Source: Halalkalibaculum roseum
GTDB taxonomy: Bacteria > Bacteroidota > Rhodothermia > Balneolales > Balneolaceae
Direction of reading: 5' to 3'
Length of the DNA: 46,437 bases
Assembly: GCF_011059145.1 (NCBI RefSeq)
Contig: NZ_JAALLT010000001.1
Coordinates: 901,122-947,558, forward strand
In this document: piece after piece, positions 45,023-46,437 of the stretch
Layout of the letters: every line of letters begins with the position of its first letter
How positions within the stretch are numbered: the first letter of the stretch is position 1
Translations under genes and position numbers: made by a program
The notes under the pieces: generated by a model
Seen by the model: only the letters and a program-made list of their open reading frames with translations
The model's database searches: none
Told to the model about the DNA's origin: nothing

Positions 45023-45349
45023 ATGAGCGAGAATAACGCAAACCGAAACGGGAACAACAGGCCGAAGGACCCGGAGCCGCTGGTTGTGATTACCACGGTG
45101 GCTTCCTTCGCTGACAAAGAGCGGGAGATTATCCGCCGCCTGCAGCCGATAAAAATTCTGCGGCGCAACGGACAGGTTCACCACGTACACAAGATCCGCA
45201 AATGTCATGAAGAGCCTGTAGGTCACGGGCATAAGCAGGTTCATGTAACTCTTCAAACCCGGGATGACCGCTACCTGGATATCGTGTTCGATACCCGCAA
45301 GGTCGGCTGGTACCTGGTCTACGAAGAAGCAGGCATGCTGCTGGATTAG
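45023..45349 (+). CDS. Small basic, histidine-rich protein, likely SOS-regulated
   Basis: A 108-residue protein from the ATG at 45023, preceded by GAGGGTAAG; a TTG at 45002 would add seven residues. It has a low-complexity Asn-rich N-terminus (about 1-15), then a compact region with predicted strands and a histidine cluster (VHHVHK, CHEEPVGHGHKQVHV; about 53-75). The end is an ordinary alpha/beta-looking segment (DIVFDTRKVGWYLVYEE). No family is recognised. It is divergent from the translesion polymerase across an apparent LexA operator, which suggests DNA-damage induction. Cys and His spacing could bind metal, but no standard finger is present. Confidence 0.7.
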   Translation: MSENNANRNGNNRPKDPEPLVVITTVASFADKEREIIRRLQPIKILRRNGQVHHVHKIRKCHEEPVGHGHKQVHVTLQTRDDRYLDIVFDTRKVGWYLVYEEAGMLLD

Positions 45350-45362
45350 CCTGTGTTTTTTG

Positions 45363-45542
45363 CCTCGGATTTACACGGATCCGTGGAAATCCGAGGCATC
45401 ATTCCATGCTTCTCAGTCCGCCGCTCTGCTGCGGAATGAATTGTGAGCCTGGCAGTGCTCTAATTGGCTTCCTGAGCAGAGCGCCGGACGCAGGGAGGAA
45501 TGAGAGTGGTTGTCAATTCATCAAAACCGTGAAAATTCGCGG
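45363..45542 (+). repeat. MITE-like repeat, copy 1, downstream of lexA
   Basis: About 180 bp with partly matching inverted ends: a CCTCGGATTTACACGGAT start and an end reading ACCGTG...ATTCGCGG. Inside are twin 9-base cores facing each other, CGCTCTGCT (45422-45430) and AGCAGAGCG (45475-45483), 53 bases apart. The left end also holds a near-perfect 38-base hairpin (45361-45398) centred on the palindrome CACGGATCCGTG. The element ends eight bases before the lexA stop codon. A second copy in the same orientation lies at 46270-46425. Confidence 0.6.
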
Positions 45543-45549
45543 CAAAAAA

Positions 45550-46191
45550 CTAGTACGGCGACTTAAACAGTCCCTGTTCATTGAGGTGACCCACATACTT
45601 GCCAAGGATGCGTACCTCCTCCGATTCATCAGGCTCAATAATAATGTCATCAAAATCAGGGTTGGCGGGTTTGAGACGAAGACGGTTTTGCTCCTTTTGA
45701 ATCTTTTTGAGGGTGGTCTCTCCATTGTAGAGTACTGCTCCCACATCCCCGTTTCGCAGTTCCGTGTTTGAAAGCAGTACAAAATCCCCGTCGGTGATAT
45801 TCAGCTCTTTCATGCTCATTCCTTTCACGCGTAGGGCAAAAATGTTTTCAGCCTGAGGGAAAAGATTGTTGAAAGTAAGCTCACCGAGGTCCGACTCAAT
45901 AGCTTCCTGCATGGATCCCGCTGCAATTTCTCCGAGAATGGGGATGGAGGAACCGGTATTCTCGCTGCCGGGCCATACATCCAGGGTAGAGCGGAAGGTA
46001 TAGTGGTCAGCCCCGTCCTTGCGTAGGTATCCCTTTTCAACCAGGGCCTGATGATACTGTACCGAACTGTTGGGTGATTTAAAGCCATTGAGTTCGGCGG
46101 CTTCCCGGTGGCTGGGAAGCCGCAGGTGCTTTCGAAAGAAAGCTACCAGGCTGTCGTAAAATTGCTGCTGTTTTTCCGTGAGGGATTCCAT
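45550..46191 (-). CDS. lexA: LexA repressor (SOS regulator, self-cleaving)
   Basis: A 213-residue transcriptional repressor of the SOS regulon. The N-terminal winged helix-turn-helix (about 1-65, LPSHREAAELNGFKSPNSS) is followed by the S24-type autoprotease domain. The Ala91-Gly92 cleavage bond is in GEIAAGS, the nucleophile Ser126 in VKGMSMKE and the general-base Lys162 in TLKKI. When RecA forms filaments on single-stranded DNA, LexA is expected to cut itself and release its targets. A GTAC-core inverted repeat 7-30 bases upstream of the ATG is the probable autoregulatory operator. No ribosome binding site is visible. Two repeat elements flank the gene. Confidence 0.95.
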   Translation of the reverse strand: MESLTEKQQQFYDSLVAFFRKHLRLPSHREAAELNGFKSPNSSVQYHQALVEKGYLRKDGADHYTFRSTLDVWPGSENTGSSIPILGEIAAGSMQEAIESDLGELTFNNLFPQAENIFALRVKGMSMKELNITDGDFVLLSNTELRNGDVGAVLYNGETTLKKIQKEQNRLRLKPANPDFDDIIIEPDESEEVRILGKYVGHLNEQGLFKSPY

Positions 46192-46197
46192 ATCGAT

Positions 46198-46221
46198 AAT
46201 TGTGTACGTTTGTACATAATT
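46198..46221. promoter_or_regulatory. Probable LexA operator upstream of lexA
   Basis: Inverted repeat with 10-base arms, one mismatch and a 4-base GTTT spacer: AATTGTGTAC, GTTT, GTACATAATT. The core TGTACGTTTGTACATA is identical to the site at 44940-44955. It lies seven bases before the lexA ATG, close enough to block transcription or translation initiation, and fits negative autoregulation. Confidence 0.82.
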
Positions 46222-46269
46222 TAAGGGAAGCAGCTATCAAATGAAAACAGGATCTGAATGTTGTATTAA

Positions 46270-46425
46270 CCGCAGATTCATAAGGATTTTTTATGGTTTC
46301 CCTCTCTGCTTCCGGCGCTCTGCTCCGGAAGCAAGGAGCTGGTATAGCCGAGATCACGATTCATTCCGCAGCAGAGCGGCGGAATGAGGGTGGTATCACT
46401 GTATAAAATCCGTGCCAATTCGCGG
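46270..46425 (+). repeat. MITE-like repeat, copy 2, upstream of lexA
   Basis: About 156 bp with 21-base imperfect terminal inverted repeats: CCGCAGATT...AGGATTTT at 46270-46290 and AAAATCCGTG...CGCGG at 46405-46425. Inside are two hairpins with 8-bp stems: GCTTCCGG/CCGGAAGC (46308-46332) with loop CGCTCTGCT, and CATTCCGC/GCGGAATG (46362-46386) with loop AGCAGAGCG. The loops are complementary. Bases 46359-46383 are the exact reverse complement of 45417-45441 in copy 1. No ORF lies inside, so it would depend on a transposase elsewhere. Confidence 0.65.
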
Positions 46426-46437
46426 CAATAAAGCTTG

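Noticed and set aside
45361-45398. Near-perfect 38-base hairpin as terminator of the small histidine-rich gene
   Set aside because: No U-run follows on either strand, and the sequence is explained better as the end of a repeat element.

Overview
The window looks like chromosomal DNA from a marine or halophilic member of the Bacteroidota/Balneolota group. This is inferred from an OprB-type porin, a two-propeller sensor kinase, tandem GAF kinases built on one nearly invariant histidine-box core, frequent lack of Shine-Dalgarno sites, and intermediate GC. I recognise no tRNA, rRNA, CRISPR array, prophage or transposase gene.

Left part (1-17.7 kb): housekeeping and envelope genes. These are a phosphohexomutase, an OprB-like porin, lgt, cysS, a large AsmA-like protein, pcm, a DUF368 (PopT-type) polyprenyl-phosphate transporter, a tandem universal stress protein, a LolA-like periplasmic protein, a sterol-desaturase-family hydroxylase, a duplicated PepSY-like secreted protein, a secreted DNA/RNA endonuclease with an acidic Ca-type insertion, a DksA/TraR-like protein missing three of four zinc cysteines, and a 55-residue membrane protein in a frame overlapped by a longer spurious ORF.

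Middle (17.8-42.9 kb): a 25-kb, nine-gene run on the minus strand and the highlight of the window. In transcription order it encodes four cytosolic multi-GAF histidine kinases (4, 4, 5 and 6 GAF modules), a short NTF2-like-domain kinase, a giant kinase with the same front end plus six copies of an 'ALERVR' module, and a membrane kinase with a 14-blade periplasmic propeller and Y_Y_Y domain. Two response regulators follow: a lone receiver, and a receiver fused to a SpoIIE/RsbU-type PP2C phosphatase. There is no DNA-binding output. The seven kinases share an almost identical phospho-acceptor region, so the economical reading is many sensors converging on two receivers, with a partner-switching phosphatase as output.

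Right part (43.5-46.4 kb): an SOS island. It has a Y-family polymerase, a divergent small histidine-rich gene and lexA. The polymerase/small-gene intergenic region and the lexA upstream region share the 16-base sequence TGTACGTTTGTACATA inside an inverted repeat, the likely LexA operator. lexA lies between two directly oriented, MITE-like repeats of about 160-180 bp.

Several intergenic regions carry arrays of 7-base (once 8-base) tandem units, in two cases arranged as inverted arrays. Their unit sequence differs from locus to locus while the architecture is kept, and they run up to the neighbouring stop or start codon.
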